Origin: an uncultured bacterium
Lineage (GTDB): Bacteria > Bacillota > Clostridia > Oscillospirales > Ruminococcaceae
DNA: 26,402 nt
Reading direction: 5' to 3'
Assembly (NCBI GenBank): GCA_934875375.1
Contig: CAKXHL010000021.1
Location: 1-26,402, forward strand
Position 1 is the first letter of the stretch; each line of letters starts with the position of its first letter. This document shows, piece after piece, positions 1 to 7,606 of this stretch. A program made the translations under genes and the position numbers. The notes below the pieces were generated by a model that saw nothing but the letters and a program-made list of their open reading frames with translations, had not been told where the DNA came from and did no database searches.

Positions 1-1410
1 GGTCAGATTATGGAAATCCTGCGTCAGCGTGGCGTTCGCCTTATCGCCATCAATGACGGCGTGGACAGTGCCAGAGGGGACGATGATTTTACCCCTTTCC
101 GCAACATTATGAACGAGTATTATGCGAAAGACATTTCCAAGAAGCGCCGGATCGTGAACAAGATGAAAGGAAATGCAGGCGTTCCGCTTTCTCCGCCACC
201 CTACGGTTACATCAAAAACCCGGACGATCCCCGCTTTTGGGTGGTAGAGCCGGAGGCTGCCGAGGCCGTGCGCCGGATCTACCGCATGGCGCTGGAGGGG
301 TACGGGCTGGCAGAAACGGCAGCGCAGCTTGCCGCCGATGGCGTGGTCAATCCCACCTATTACTGGCGCAGTCGTGGGACGAGCCGGGGCGGGTCAAAAA
401 GCACCGTGGAGCCTACCAAGTGGGGGCATACCACCGTCAAGAAGATCCTCACCTTGCAGGAATACTGCGGCGATGTGATCAACTTCAAAAGCTACTCAAA
501 GTCCTACAAGATGAAAAAGCGGATCGAAAACCCGGAGGAAAACCGGGCGATCTTCCTCAATGTCCATGAGGCTATCATTGACCGCCAGACTTGGGAAAAG
601 GTGCAGGCGCTCCAAAAAGGGACACGCCGCAAAAAGCCCACGGTCACGCAGGCACCCAGCGTATTCTCTGGCCTGCTGAAATGCCCGGAGTGCGGCGGCA
701 ACCTCAATTTCCACTTCAACCAGAACAACCACGACATCAAGTTTTTCAGTTGCCAAAATCACAACTCCGGCTATCGCAAGTGTAGCAAGACGCACTATAT
801 CCGGCTGGACTTCTTAGAGCAAGTCGTTTTGTACGAGGTCAAGCGGCTGGCCTGCTTCGCCAGCGAATACGAAAATGACTTTATCAAGGCCATGATCGGA
901 CGCTCGGCAAAGGTAGCGGAAAACACCGCGCTCCGCAAGCAGCGGGAGCTGGACGCTCTGACCGCCCGTGACCGGGAACTGGATATGCTCTTTGAACGGC
1001 TCTATGAGGACAATGTGGCGGGCAAGATCGACGATGCCCGGTTTGCCAAAATGTCCAAACGCTATGAACAGGAGCAGGGCGAGAACGCCAAGAAGATCAA
1101 GGCGCTGCGGCTGGAGCTGAAAAAGGACGAGAGCAAGCGCATGGACATCGACGATTTTCTTGAAACGGTACGGCGGTACACGGACGCGACCACCATTACA
1201 AAGCGGATGGTTGCAGAGCTGATCGACCACATTGAGGTGTACCACGCTGAAAAGCAGGACGGCGTTACCAATCAGCGTGTCGTGATCTACTACAACTGCA
1301 TCGGCGCTTTCGATGTGCCGGATCGCCGGAAGATCCCGGAGGCCGACATTATCATGGAAACAAGAAAAGGCGTAGCACTCAGCTACGCCCCGGAACAGGT
1401 TGCAGTATAA
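1..1410 (+). CDS. Large serine recombinase (site-specific integrase), N-terminus cut off by window edge
   Basis: The reading frame is open from base 1, so the catalytic resolvase domain lies mostly outside the window. What is visible starts at the end of that domain (RLIAINDGVDSA) and continues through the long helix (YYAKDISKKRR). A recombinase domain follows (PPYGYIKNPDD, EAAEAVRRIY), then a zinc-ribbon starting with CPECGG at 682 and a second Cys/His group (SCQNH, RKCSKTH). A charged coiled coil covers roughly 920-1140. This order is that of large serine recombinases of Tn4451/TnpX or ICE type, which cut and rejoin DNA as tetramers to insert or excise an element. It lies 14 bp upstream of the small resolvase-like gene with a strong RBS between them, so the two are probably co-transcribed. 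The family is certain, but the element type cannot be named. Confidence 0.93.
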   Translation, partial: GQIMEILRQRGVRLIAINDGVDSARGDDDFTPFRNIMNEYYAKDISKKRRIVNKMKGNAGVPLSPPPYGYIKNPDDPRFWVVEPEAAEAVRRIYRMALEGYGLAETAAQLAADGVVNPTYYWRSRGTSRGGSKSTVEPTKWGHTTVKKILTLQEYCGDVINFKSYSKSYKMKKRIENPEENRAIFLNVHEAIIDRQTWEKVQALQKGTRRKKPTVTQAPSVFSGLLKCPECGGNLNFHFNQNNHDIKFFSCQNHNSGYRKCSKTHYIRLDFLEQVVLYEVKRLACFASEYENDFIKAMIGRSAKVAENTALRKQRELDALTARDRELDMLFERLYEDNVAGKIDDARFAKMSKRYEQEQGENAKKIKALRLELKKDESKRMDIDDFLETVRRYTDATTITKRMVAELIDHIEVYHAEKQDGVTNQRVVIYYNCIGAFDVPDRRKIPEADIIMETRKGVALSYAPEQVAV

Positions 1411-1424
1411 GGAGGTACGACACG

Positions 1425-1775
1425 ATGAAAGCCTATTTTTATTGCCGGGTCGCTCACGACGATAGCTTTTCCTTGGAACAGCAGGTCGCCAAACTTCGCC
1501 GTTATGCGGAACAGGCCGGGTACACCATCGTTGGTGTTGCCGCCGAGCATGGCTCTGGATTGACCCTTGACCGTCCGGCTCTGCAAGAGCTGACGGAGGC
1601 CGTTCTTGCCGGAAAGGTGGATGTAGTGCTGGTAAACAGCCTTGACCGCTTGGGGCGGGATTGGGGCATGACAAAGCAATACATCGACCTGCTGACCGAG
1701 CACAAGGTCAAGCTGCTGTGCGTGCGGGAACGGATGATGATCGACAGCTCCAGCTTTTCACCATTCTTCACATAA
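1425..1775 (+). CDS. Small resolvase-domain protein lacking the catalytic serine; possibly truncated
   Basis: This 116-residue protein consists only of a serine-recombinase N-terminal fold: YCRVAHDD, SLEQQ, LNSLDRLGRD-type sequence and YIDLLTEHKVKLLCV. An AAGGAGGT ribosome site sits at 1410-1417. Active family members carry YxRVS, and here the serine position is alanine (A10), so DNA cleavage activity is unlikely. The protein stops after an atypical tail, MMIDSSSFSPFFT, with no DNA-binding region. Its stop codon lies at the edge of the oligo-A run that forms the tRNA-Pro terminator, so the 3' end may be a junction between element and chromosome. It could be an accessory protein of the upstream recombinase or a decaying copy. 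The domain is clear, but its role is not. Confidence 0.8.
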   Translation: MKAYFYCRVAHDDSFSLEQQVAKLRRYAEQAGYTIVGVAAEHGSGLTLDRPALQELTEAVLAGKVDVVLVNSLDRLGRDWGMTKQYIDLLTEHKVKLLCVRERMMIDSSSFSPFFT

Positions 1776-1826
1776 AAAAGCAGAGTGTCCATTACAGGAT
1801 ACTCAGATCCTATAAGGACACTCTGC
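1774..1826 (-). terminator. Rho-independent terminator of tRNA-Pro
   Basis: Read on the minus strand just after the encoded CCA, an 11-bp perfect inverted repeat (1816-1826 with 1780-1790, GGACACTCTGC arm) encloses a second short stem (AGGAT/ATCCT, 1796-1811). A run of six U follows, from the A's at 1774-1779. The placement fits termination of the tRNA transcript. Confidence 0.85.
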
Positions 1827-1827
1827 A

Positions 1828-1903
1828 TGGTCTGAGTGACGGGACTTGAACCCACGGCCTCTACCACCCCAAGGTAGCGCGCTACCAACTGCGCCACACC
1901 CAG
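1828..1903 (-). tRNA. tRNA-Pro (anticodon GGG)
   Basis: The minus-strand sequence folds as a cloverleaf. The acceptor stem is CTGGGTG/CACTCAG with one G-U pair, the discriminator is A and CCA is encoded. The D-arm contains GGCGCAGTTGGTAGCGC. The anticodon arm is CTACC, then TTGGGGT, then GGTAG, giving anticodon GGG. The T-loop is GTTCAAGTC. A C1-G72 pair with A73 is normal for bacterial tRNA-Pro. Confidence 0.97.
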
Positions 1904-1919
1904 CTATTTTGCGAAGATT

Positions 1920-1948
1920 ATAATACCATACCTTTTTGCAAAAAGCAA
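1920..1948 (-). promoter_or_regulatory. Promoter of tRNA-Pro
   Basis: On the minus strand, a TTGCTT -35 (1943-1948) is separated by 17 bp from a TATTAT -10 (1920-1925). It ends 16 bp upstream of the tRNA 5' end. Confidence 0.7.
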
Positions 1949-2144
1949 GTGTCTTTTTTCATTTTTCTTTTTTCCGCTCTGCCGATTTGTTTCTGAATCT
2001 TTGATAATTTGTGAAAGTCCACAATAAAGCAGAGGATTTGGAAGAATTCAGAAGAATTTTTAAGATAAACCCGGTTAAAAATATGATTTCTTCATGTTTT
2101 TTCAGTAAAATCACTGTTTTTGAGAGTAAAATGCGAAAAAATAA

Positions 2145-2172
2145 TTGACAAATTTTTGCATTATGTTATATT
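2145..2172 (+). promoter_or_regulatory. Sigma-A promoter of the potABCD leader
   Basis: A consensus TTGACA -35 (2145-2150) is followed after 16 bp by TATATT (2167-2172), in AT-rich DNA. The expected transcription start at about 2178-2180 coincides with the first base of the helix that closes the structured leader. Confidence 0.8.
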
Positions 2173-2177
2173 GGTAG

Positions 2178-2506
2178 TCGCTGTGTATTGTCGTTTTACC
2201 GGCAATACCTTTGCATCTGTGCACGCCGGATCTCCGGCAAAAATCCAATAGCCTTTTGCCTTGTGCAAAGAACGCGCCGGATACGGGTGCGTCATTCGCC
2301 TTGGCATAAAGACGAAGCGTCCAGTTTCGGTGCCGCCTAAAACGAACGGGATTTCCCGTTACGATTAGAACAAGCCTTTTGCGGGGAGCGGTATAAAAAG
2401 CTGGATGGGGTCGACAAGGTTTTATACTGCGGCGGCGGTTTTCCGCCGGCTGATTGCCCGTACCGCAGTCGGGCGGGAAGCGTAAACGGCACAGCGAAGC
2501 GCTTCC
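2178..2506 (+). ncRNA. Large structured leader RNA upstream of potA (candidate riboswitch or stand-alone ncRNA)
   Basis: A stretch of about 320 nt between the promoter and potA is dense in inverted repeats. The ends pair: TCGCTGTG (2178-2185) with CACAGCGA (2490-2497), closing the whole domain. Inside are GTATTG/CAATAC (2185-2208), GCCGGA/TCCGGC (2225-2238), GACG/CGTC (2311-2321), AACGGG/CCCGTT with an AUUU loop (2345-2360) and GCGGTATAAAA/TTTTATACTGC (2388-2398 with 2420-2430). CGGCGG/CCGCCG with a UUUU loop (2433-2448) and GCCCG/CGGGC (2456-2474) follow. A last hairpin, GGAAGCG/CGCTTCC (2476-2482 with 2500-2506), holds the 3' strand of the closing helix in its loop, so the two may be mutually exclusive. 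It is followed by a weak ATTTT run. I do not recognise it securely as an Rfam family. The raiA motif or another Firmicutes ncRNA is possible, and tmRNA, RNase P, SRP and 6S signatures are absent. Confidence 0.6.
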
Positions 2507-2552
2507 AGGAATTTTACTTGTGAGACTTAAAATCCGCAAAGGGGGATGCAAA

Positions 2553-3596
2553 ATGAGCAACACAATCATCAGCCTCAAGGACATCGTGGTGGAATTCGAC
2601 GGACAACGGGTTTTAGAAGGACTCAACCTGGATATCCACGACAAGGAATTCGTCACCTTCCTCGGTCCTTCCGGCTGCGGAAAAACAACGACGCTGCGTA
2701 TCATCGGCGGCTTTGTGGATCCGAAAGAGGGAGACGTTTTCTTCGAGGGGAAACGCATCAACGACCTGCCGCCGCATAAACGCCATGTGAACACAGTGTT
2801 TCAGCGTTACGCACTGTTTCCGCATTTGGACGTGTTTGAGAATATCGCGTTCGGTCTGCGCATCCAGAAGGTGCCGGAAAATCAGGTCAAAGAGCGGGTG
2901 TCGGAAATGCTGGCGCTGGTTAACCTGAAAGGCTATGAAAAGCGCAACGTAAACCTGCTTTCCGGCGGCCAGCAGCAGCGTGTGGCCATTGCCCGCGCGC
3001 TGATCAACCATCCGCGGGTGCTCCTGCTCGACGAGCCGCTGGGCGCGCTGGACTTAAAGCTGCGCAAAGAGATGCAGATCGAACTCAAACGGATTCAGAA
3101 AAGCACCGGCATTACGTTTATTTACGTAACCCACGACCAGGAAGAGGCGCTGACCATGAGCGATACCGTCGTAGTCATGAACGACGGCGACATCCAGCAG
3201 ATCGGAACGCCGGAGGACATTTACAATGAACCGAAGAACGCCTTTGTGGCGGATTTCATCGGCGAAAGCAACATCATTGACGGTATTATGCTGCGCGACT
3301 GCTTTGTGGAATTTGCCGGCACCCAGTTTGACTGTGTGGACAAAGGCTTTGCTCCCAATGAACCGGTAGATGTGGTTGTCCGCCCGGAGGATGTAAAAGT
3401 GGTGGGCGAAGGTCAAGGCCAGCTGTCCGGCATGGTGGAGAGCGTCACCTTCAAAGGCGTGCATTTCGAGATGTCGGTCACGGTATACGGCCAGGAGTGG
3501 CTGATCCATTCGACCCAGAGCCAGGAAGTCGGCTCGGTAATCGAGATTCGGCTGGACCCGGAAGACATCCATATTATGAAGAAAATGGAGGAATAG
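2553..3596 (+). CDS. potA: Polyamine (spermidine/putrescine) ABC transporter ATPase PotA
   Basis: This 347-residue cytoplasmic ATPase powers polyamine import with PotB, PotC and PotD. Visible motifs are Walker A GPSGCGKTT (about residues 38-46), Q-loop VFQRYALFPH, signature LSGGQQQR, Walker B VLLLDEPLGALD and switch THDQEEA. A C-terminal TOBE-type region follows (VVVRPEDVKV), typical of the PotA/MalK group. The start is the ATG at 2553, preceded by GGGGGA. The frame stays open upstream into the structured leader, but that part shows no protein-like sequence. The stop is 2 bp before potB, so the genes are tightly coupled. The gene order potABCD is the strongest support for polyamine specificity. 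Confidence 0.95.
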   Translation: MSNTIISLKDIVVEFDGQRVLEGLNLDIHDKEFVTFLGPSGCGKTTTLRIIGGFVDPKEGDVFFEGKRINDLPPHKRHVNTVFQRYALFPHLDVFENIAFGLRIQKVPENQVKERVSEMLALVNLKGYEKRNVNLLSGGQQQRVAIARALINHPRVLLLDEPLGALDLKLRKEMQIELKRIQKSTGITFIYVTHDQEEALTMSDTVVVMNDGDIQQIGTPEDIYNEPKNAFVADFIGESNIIDGIMLRDCFVEFAGTQFDCVDKGFAPNEPVDVVVRPEDVKVVGEGQGQLSGMVESVTFKGVHFEMSVTVYGQEWLIHSTQSQEVGSVIEIRLDPEDIHIMKKMEE

Positions 3597-3598
3597 CC

Positions 3599-4423
3599 AT
3601 GAAAACAAAGTATTCCTCCCTGTTTTCCCTGCCCTATCTCATCTGGTCGCTGATTTTTATTATCGTGCCCATGGGCCTTGTGGTCGTATTCGCGTTTACC
3701 ACTGAGGGCGGCCAGTTTACGCTGGACTATGTGTCCCAGGTGGGCGAATATACCAATGTGCTGATCCGGTCAGTATGGCTGGCAGCCATAGCCACCATCA
3801 TCTGCCTTCTGATTGGCTATCCGCTGGCATTCATCATGTCTCGGATGCCCGGGTTCCAGCAGCGGACGATGCTGATGCTGATTATGCTGCCCATGTGGAT
3901 GAATTTTCTGCTGCGTACATACGCCTGGATGACCATTCTGGAGAAAAACGGCCTGCTCAACAAACTTTTCGGTCTGGTTGGCCTGGGGCCCTTTGATATG
4001 ATCAACACCCAGGGGGCAGTGGTACTGGGCATGGTATATAATTATCTGCCTTTTATGATCCTGCCTCTTTATTCCATTATGACCAAAATCGACAACCGTA
4101 CCATTGAAGCAGCGCAGGACCTTGGCGCCAACACCAAGAATGTCTTTACCCGCATTGTCATTCCCATGAGTATGCCCGGCATCAGCACCGGCATTACCAT
4201 GGTATTCGTCCCGTCTGTCTCCACTTTTATCATTTCCCGGATGCTGGGCGGCGGCGGAAATCTTTTGATCGGCGATTTAATCGATCTGCAATTTTTGGGA
4301 AACGCATACAATCCCCACCTCGGTTCCGCCATTTCGCTGGTGCTGATGGTGCTCATTCTGCTTTGTATGAGCATTCTCAATCAGTTCAACAGCGATGAGG
4401 ACCGGGAAGGCATGCTTTTGTAA
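3599..4423 (+). CDS. potB: Polyamine ABC transporter permease PotB
   Basis: This is a 274-residue integral membrane protein with about six transmembrane helices, beginning SLPYLIWSLIFIIVPMGLVVVFAF. It carries the permease EAA loop that contacts the ATPase (EAAQDLGANTKNVFTRIVIP, then MPGI). The RBS GGAGG lies at the very end of potA. The ATG at 3599 is chosen because it follows that RBS and the hydrophobic helix begins soon after; the longer frame from 3497 only reads through potA. With PotC it forms the heterodimeric channel. Confidence 0.95.
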   Translation: MKTKYSSLFSLPYLIWSLIFIIVPMGLVVVFAFTTEGGQFTLDYVSQVGEYTNVLIRSVWLAAIATIICLLIGYPLAFIMSRMPGFQQRTMLMLIMLPMWMNFLLRTYAWMTILEKNGLLNKLFGLVGLGPFDMINTQGAVVLGMVYNYLPFMILPLYSIMTKIDNRTIEAAQDLGANTKNVFTRIVIPMSMPGISTGITMVFVPSVSTFIISRMLGGGGNLLIGDLIDLQFLGNAYNPHLGSAISLVLMVLILLCMSILNQFNSDEDREGMLL

Positions 4424-4470
4424 GATTTTGCAGATCCCTCTAACATAAGATCAAAAGGAGTGTGGCACGA

Positions 4471-5292
4471 TTGAAATGGCTTTCCAAGACCTACATTTGG
4501 GTCATTATGGCATTTTTGTACGCCCCTATCGGCGTTTTGATTTTCTTTTCCTTTAATCAGTCCAAAAGCCGCTCCAACTTTACCGGCTTTACGCTGGACT
4601 GGTATGTAAAACTGTTCCACAACGATCTGATTATCCAGTCTTTGATCAATACTCTGATCGTCGCGCTGGTTTCTTCCATCATTGCAACAGTCATCGGAAC
4701 CATTGCGGCGGTGGGGATTAACAGCATGAAAAACTGGAAAAGATCCATTATCATGAACATCACCTATCTGCCGATTGTCAATCCGGAAATCGTAATCGGC
4801 GTGTCTTTTATGCTGCTGTTTGTCATGGCACAGGGGCTTTTGCGCAATGTGGGTATGGACTTTGAATTCGGCTATATGACGCTGATTCTGGCCCACGTAA
4901 CCTTTAACCTGCCCTACGTTATTTTAAACGTAATGCCCAAGCTGCGGCAAATGGACAAATATGTTTACGAGGCGGCGCTGGACCTGGGCTGTCCGCCCGT
5001 AAAAGCATTTTTCAAGGTAGTACTGCCGGAAATCATGCCCGGTATTCTGTCCGGCTTTTTGATGGCCTTTACCTATTCGCTGGATGATTTCGTCATCAGC
5101 TATTTTGTCAGCGGCGCCACTTCCCAAACGCTTCCCATCACCATCTATTCGATGACCCGGCGGAAAGTCAGCCCGGAGATCAACGCCATTTCCGCCATTA
5201 TTTTCGTGGTGGTTCTGGTGGTTCTCCTGCTGGTCAACTTTCATGGGGCGCACAAGGAAAAGCAGTCCCGCAGAGAGGGGGTCAGAATATGA
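4471..5292 (+). CDS. potC: Polyamine ABC transporter permease PotC
   Basis: This is the second permease subunit, about 273 residues with six transmembrane helices and the EAA loop EAALDLGCPPVKAFFKVVLP followed by MPGI. The likely start is the TTG at 4471, 10 bp after AGGAG (4456-4460). An in-frame GTG at 4462 sits only one base after that RBS and is less plausible. The last codons overlap potD by four bases (ATGA at 5289-5292), so translation of the two is coupled. Confidence 0.93.
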   Translation: MKWLSKTYIWVIMAFLYAPIGVLIFFSFNQSKSRSNFTGFTLDWYVKLFHNDLIIQSLINTLIVALVSSIIATVIGTIAAVGINSMKNWKRSIIMNITYLPIVNPEIVIGVSFMLLFVMAQGLLRNVGMDFEFGYMTLILAHVTFNLPYVILNVMPKLRQMDKYVYEAALDLGCPPVKAFFKVVLPEIMPGILSGFLMAFTYSLDDFVISYFVSGATSQTLPITIYSMTRRKVSPEINAISAIIFVVVLVVLLLVNFHGAHKEKQSRREGVRI

Positions 5293-6509
5293 AGCGCTTT
5301 CTGAGTTTGGCTCTTTGCCTGATTTTGCTGTGCTGCTGCGGTAAAACCGCGTTTGCGGAATCCGAAGCCGAGGTCATCGATGAGGATTATTACACCAAAT
5401 TCCAGGGGCAAAACATCTCGATCTCCGTCTATAACTGGGGAGAATATATTTCCGACGGCTCCGACGATCTGATGGACGTTAACGCCGCTTTTGAGGAATT
5501 GACCGGAATTCAGGTGCTGTATACCACCTTTGCCACCAACGAAGAGCTGTATGCAAAATTAAAAAGCGGCGGCGCCAGTTATGACATTATCATCCCCTCC
5601 GATTATATGGTTGCCCGGATGATTGCAGAAGACATGGTTCAGCCGCTTGATTTTGACAACATTCCTAACGTACGCTTTTTGGACGAACAGTATCTTTACA
5701 CTGATTTTGATCCGGAGGGTGCCTATTCGGTGCCGTACACCTGGGGAACTGTCGGCATTATCTACAACACCCAGTATGTAGACGAAGAGGATACCCACAG
5801 CTGGGACCTTTTGTGGGACGAACGGTATATGGGAGAAATCCTGATGTTCTCAAACCCGCGAGACAGCTTTGCCATTGCCCTTAAACGGTTGGGATACTCC
5901 ATGAACTCCACCAGTGAAGAGGAACTGCGGGACGCCTGTGAAAGTCTGAAGGATCAAAAAGCGCTGGTACAGGCTTATGTTATGGACGAGATTTTCGACA
6001 AAATGGAAGGGGAGGAAGCGATGATCGCCCCCTACTATGCCGGCGACGCTATTGTTATGGCGGAAGAAAATCCCAATCTTGCTTTTTCTGTCCCAGGCGA
6101 AGGAACCAACCGGTTTATTGACAGTATTTGTATTCCCTCCAACGCCAAGCAAAAAGAAGCGGCGGAAATGTATATCAATTTCCTATGCGAGCCGCAGGTT
6201 GCTGCGGAAAATATCACCTATATCGGCTATTCCACACCGAATCTGGCTGCTTATGATTTGTTGGATGAGCAGATGCAGCAAAATGAAATCGCCTATCCTG
6301 CTCAGGAAGTGCTGACCAACACCGAGGCTTTTGTCTTTTTGCCCGCCGAAACCAGCACTCTGATGGATAAGCTGTGGACCGAAATCCTCTCCAACGATAA
6401 AAATTATAGCAAGTGGACCATCCCGGCTTTTCTGCTGGTCGGCATTCTCTTTTCCATCGGCATCAATGTGCGGCGGATGATATTGAAAAAGAAAGAGAAT
6501 CTGATGTAA
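5289..6509 (+). CDS. potD: Polyamine-binding protein PotD with extra C-terminal membrane anchor
   Basis: This is the extracellular substrate-binding subunit, 406 residues. It has an N-terminal signal sequence (MKRFLSLALCLILLCCCGKTAFA, with probable cleavage after AFA rather than a clean lipobox). The PotD/PotF core follows: ISVYNWGEYIS, YDIIIPSDYMVARMI, VPYTWGTVGI and RFIDSICIP. Unlike the usual PotD of about 350 residues it ends in a hydrophobic helix (PAFLLVGILFSIGINV) followed by basic RRMILKKK. The mature protein therefore probably stays tethered by a C-terminal transmembrane segment instead of lipid. A terminator follows 13 bp after the stop. Ligand preference between putrescine and spermidine cannot be read by eye. 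Confidence 0.93.
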   Translation: MKRFLSLALCLILLCCCGKTAFAESEAEVIDEDYYTKFQGQNISISVYNWGEYISDGSDDLMDVNAAFEELTGIQVLYTTFATNEELYAKLKSGGASYDIIIPSDYMVARMIAEDMVQPLDFDNIPNVRFLDEQYLYTDFDPEGAYSVPYTWGTVGIIYNTQYVDEEDTHSWDLLWDERYMGEILMFSNPRDSFAIALKRLGYSMNSTSEEELRDACESLKDQKALVQAYVMDEIFDKMEGEEAMIAPYYAGDAIVMAEENPNLAFSVPGEGTNRFIDSICIPSNAKQKEAAEMYINFLCEPQVAAENITYIGYSTPNLAAYDLLDEQMQQNEIAYPAQEVLTNTEAFVFLPAETSTLMDKLWTEILSNDKNYSKWTIPAFLLVGILFSIGINVRRMILKKKENLM

Positions 6510-6521
6510 ATACCAGTTCTC

Positions 6522-6549
6522 AAAACGTCCTGTAAAACAGGGCGTTTTT
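6522..6549 (+). terminator. Terminator of potABCD
   Basis: The stem CGTCCTG/CAGGGCG (6526-6532 with 6538-6544, one G-U pair) is extended by A/T pairs and followed by TTTTT. It lies directly after potD. Confidence 0.85.
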
Positions 6550-6589
6550 CTTTTCGGATGTCAATAATTAGAAAATCATCAAAATGATA

Positions 6590-6645
6590 TTGACATTTCG
6601 TATCCGGTTGATTATATTATATTTAGACAGTCGTCTAAATATAAT
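6590..6645 (+). promoter_or_regulatory. Promoter and palindromic operator of the sdpRI-CPBP operon
   Basis: TTGACA (6590-6595) is separated by 17 bp from TATATT (6613-6618). A perfect inverted repeat of 13 bp per arm with a 4-bp centre (ATTATATTTAGAC at 6616-6628, AGTC, mirror arm at 6633-6645) overlaps the end of the -10 and the expected start site. A repressor bound there would block RNA polymerase. The next gene encodes an ArsR-type repressor, so autoregulation is the natural reading. Confidence 0.8.
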
Positions 6646-6663
6646 AAGGATGGAGGAGGTTTC

Positions 6664-6942
6664 GTGGGAATTCAAAAAACATTCAAAGCACTCTCAGACA
6701 GCACCCGCCGGGAAATCTTGGAGCTTTTAAAAGAAGGAGCCGTTTCCGCCGGGGATATTGCAGCACATTTTCATATGACCGCCGCAACCATCTCCCACCA
6801 TTTGGCGGTTTTGAAAGCCGCGGAACTGGTCAGCGACGAAAAGCGAGGCAAATTTGTCTATTATGAGCTGAATATGTCGGTAATCGACGATATCATCCGG
6901 TGGATGACAGCTTTCCAAGGAGGGAACCCGAATGAAAAATAA
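6664..6942 (+). CDS. sdpR: ArsR-family autorepressor, SdpR-like
   Basis: This is a 92-residue winged-helix repressor starting at GTG with GGAGGAGG upstream. The ArsR fold is seen as FKALSDSTRREILELLKEG, the recognition-helix region MTAATISHHLAVLKAAELV and the wing DEKRGKFVYYELN. No cysteine metal-binding motif is visible, so this is not a metal sensor. In Bacillus subtilis SdpR represses its own gene and sdpI, and inactivation occurs when SdpI captures toxin at the membrane. Overlap with the next gene by 11 bp and the palindrome at 6616-6645 support that role here. The specific name is inferred from the pairing with SdpI. Confidence 0.85.
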   Translation: MGIQKTFKALSDSTRREILELLKEGAVSAGDIAAHFHMTAATISHHLAVLKAAELVSDEKRGKFVYYELNMSVIDDIIRWMTAFQGGNPNEK

Positions 6943-7606
6943 ACACAGTAAAATCATCATTTGGATTTTGGCAGCGTTGTCGCCAATTCTCTGTGCGGTG
7001 ACTTATCCTTTTCTGCCGCAACAGGTACCCATGCACTGGGATATCAACGGTACGGTTTCTTATGAGGGAAAAGAAACTTTTATCTTCATGGCGGTTTTGC
7101 CCCTTTTGCTGGCGGGCCTGTTCATTTATCTGCCTAAAATTGACCCGAGAAAGAAAAATTACGCCAAATTTTCAAAATATTATGACTACTTTTGCATGTT
7201 CATGATGGTCTTTTTGCTGATCGCCAATCTTGTCGTCGTTTCGGAAAGCTTTTTCCCCGGCCGGATTTCCGTAGGCATCGTCATTCAGATGCTGGTTGGC
7301 GTTTTATTCCTTTTCCTGGGCAATATGATGCCCAAATTTAAAAGCAATTTCTTTGTCGGCATCAAAAATCCCTGGACCCTTTCCAATACCGACGTTTGGA
7401 ACCGCACGCATCGCCTGTCCGGTATTTTGATGTTCGGAATGGGAATCGTTACTATCCTGACCTGCTTCTGGCTGCCGCCTTCTCTTTCTTTCTGGCTGAT
7501 GATGGGAATGGTTCTGTTGTTGGTGCTGGTTCCCACCATTATGTCCTACATCTGGTATCGAAAACTGCCGGAAGAAAAACGAGACACTGAGAGGGGCGAA
7601 AAATGA
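6932..7606 (+). CDS. sdpI: SdpI-like immunity/signal membrane protein (DUF1648 + SdpI)
   Basis: This is a 224-residue membrane protein with about six helices. Near the N-terminus it has the DUF1648 signature PQQVPMHWDINGTVSYEG, and in the C-terminal half the SdpI motif VGIKNPWTLSNTDVWNRTHRL. The RBS AAGGAGG is followed by ATG at 6932. SdpI proteins give resistance to the SdpC killing factor and relay its presence to SdpR. No sdpABC toxin genes are in the window, so it may guard against toxins of other strains or have another envelope-stress role. It overlaps the CPBP gene by four bases. Confidence 0.85.
   Translation: MKNKHSKIIIWILAALSPILCAVTYPFLPQQVPMHWDINGTVSYEGKETFIFMAVLPLLLAGLFIYLPKIDPRKKNYAKFSKYYDYFCMFMMVFLLIANLVVVSESFFPGRISVGIVIQMLVGVLFLFLGNMMPKFKSNFFVGIKNPWTLSNTDVWNRTHRLSGILMFGMGIVTILTCFWLPPSLSFWLMMGMVLLLVLVPTIMSYIWYRKLPEEKRDTERGEK

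Noticed and set aside
814..1674. 286-codon minus-strand frame
   Set aside because: Antisense to the recombinase genes, with low-complexity, Pro/Leu/His-rich sequence typical of shadow frames and no RBS.
2009..2024. TTGTG-N6-CACAA inverted repeat resembling a Rex operator
   Set aside because: Rex sites are TTGTGAA-N4-TTCACAA, which puts eight bases between TTGTG and CACAA; here there are six. It also lies more than 100 bp upstream of the nearest -35.
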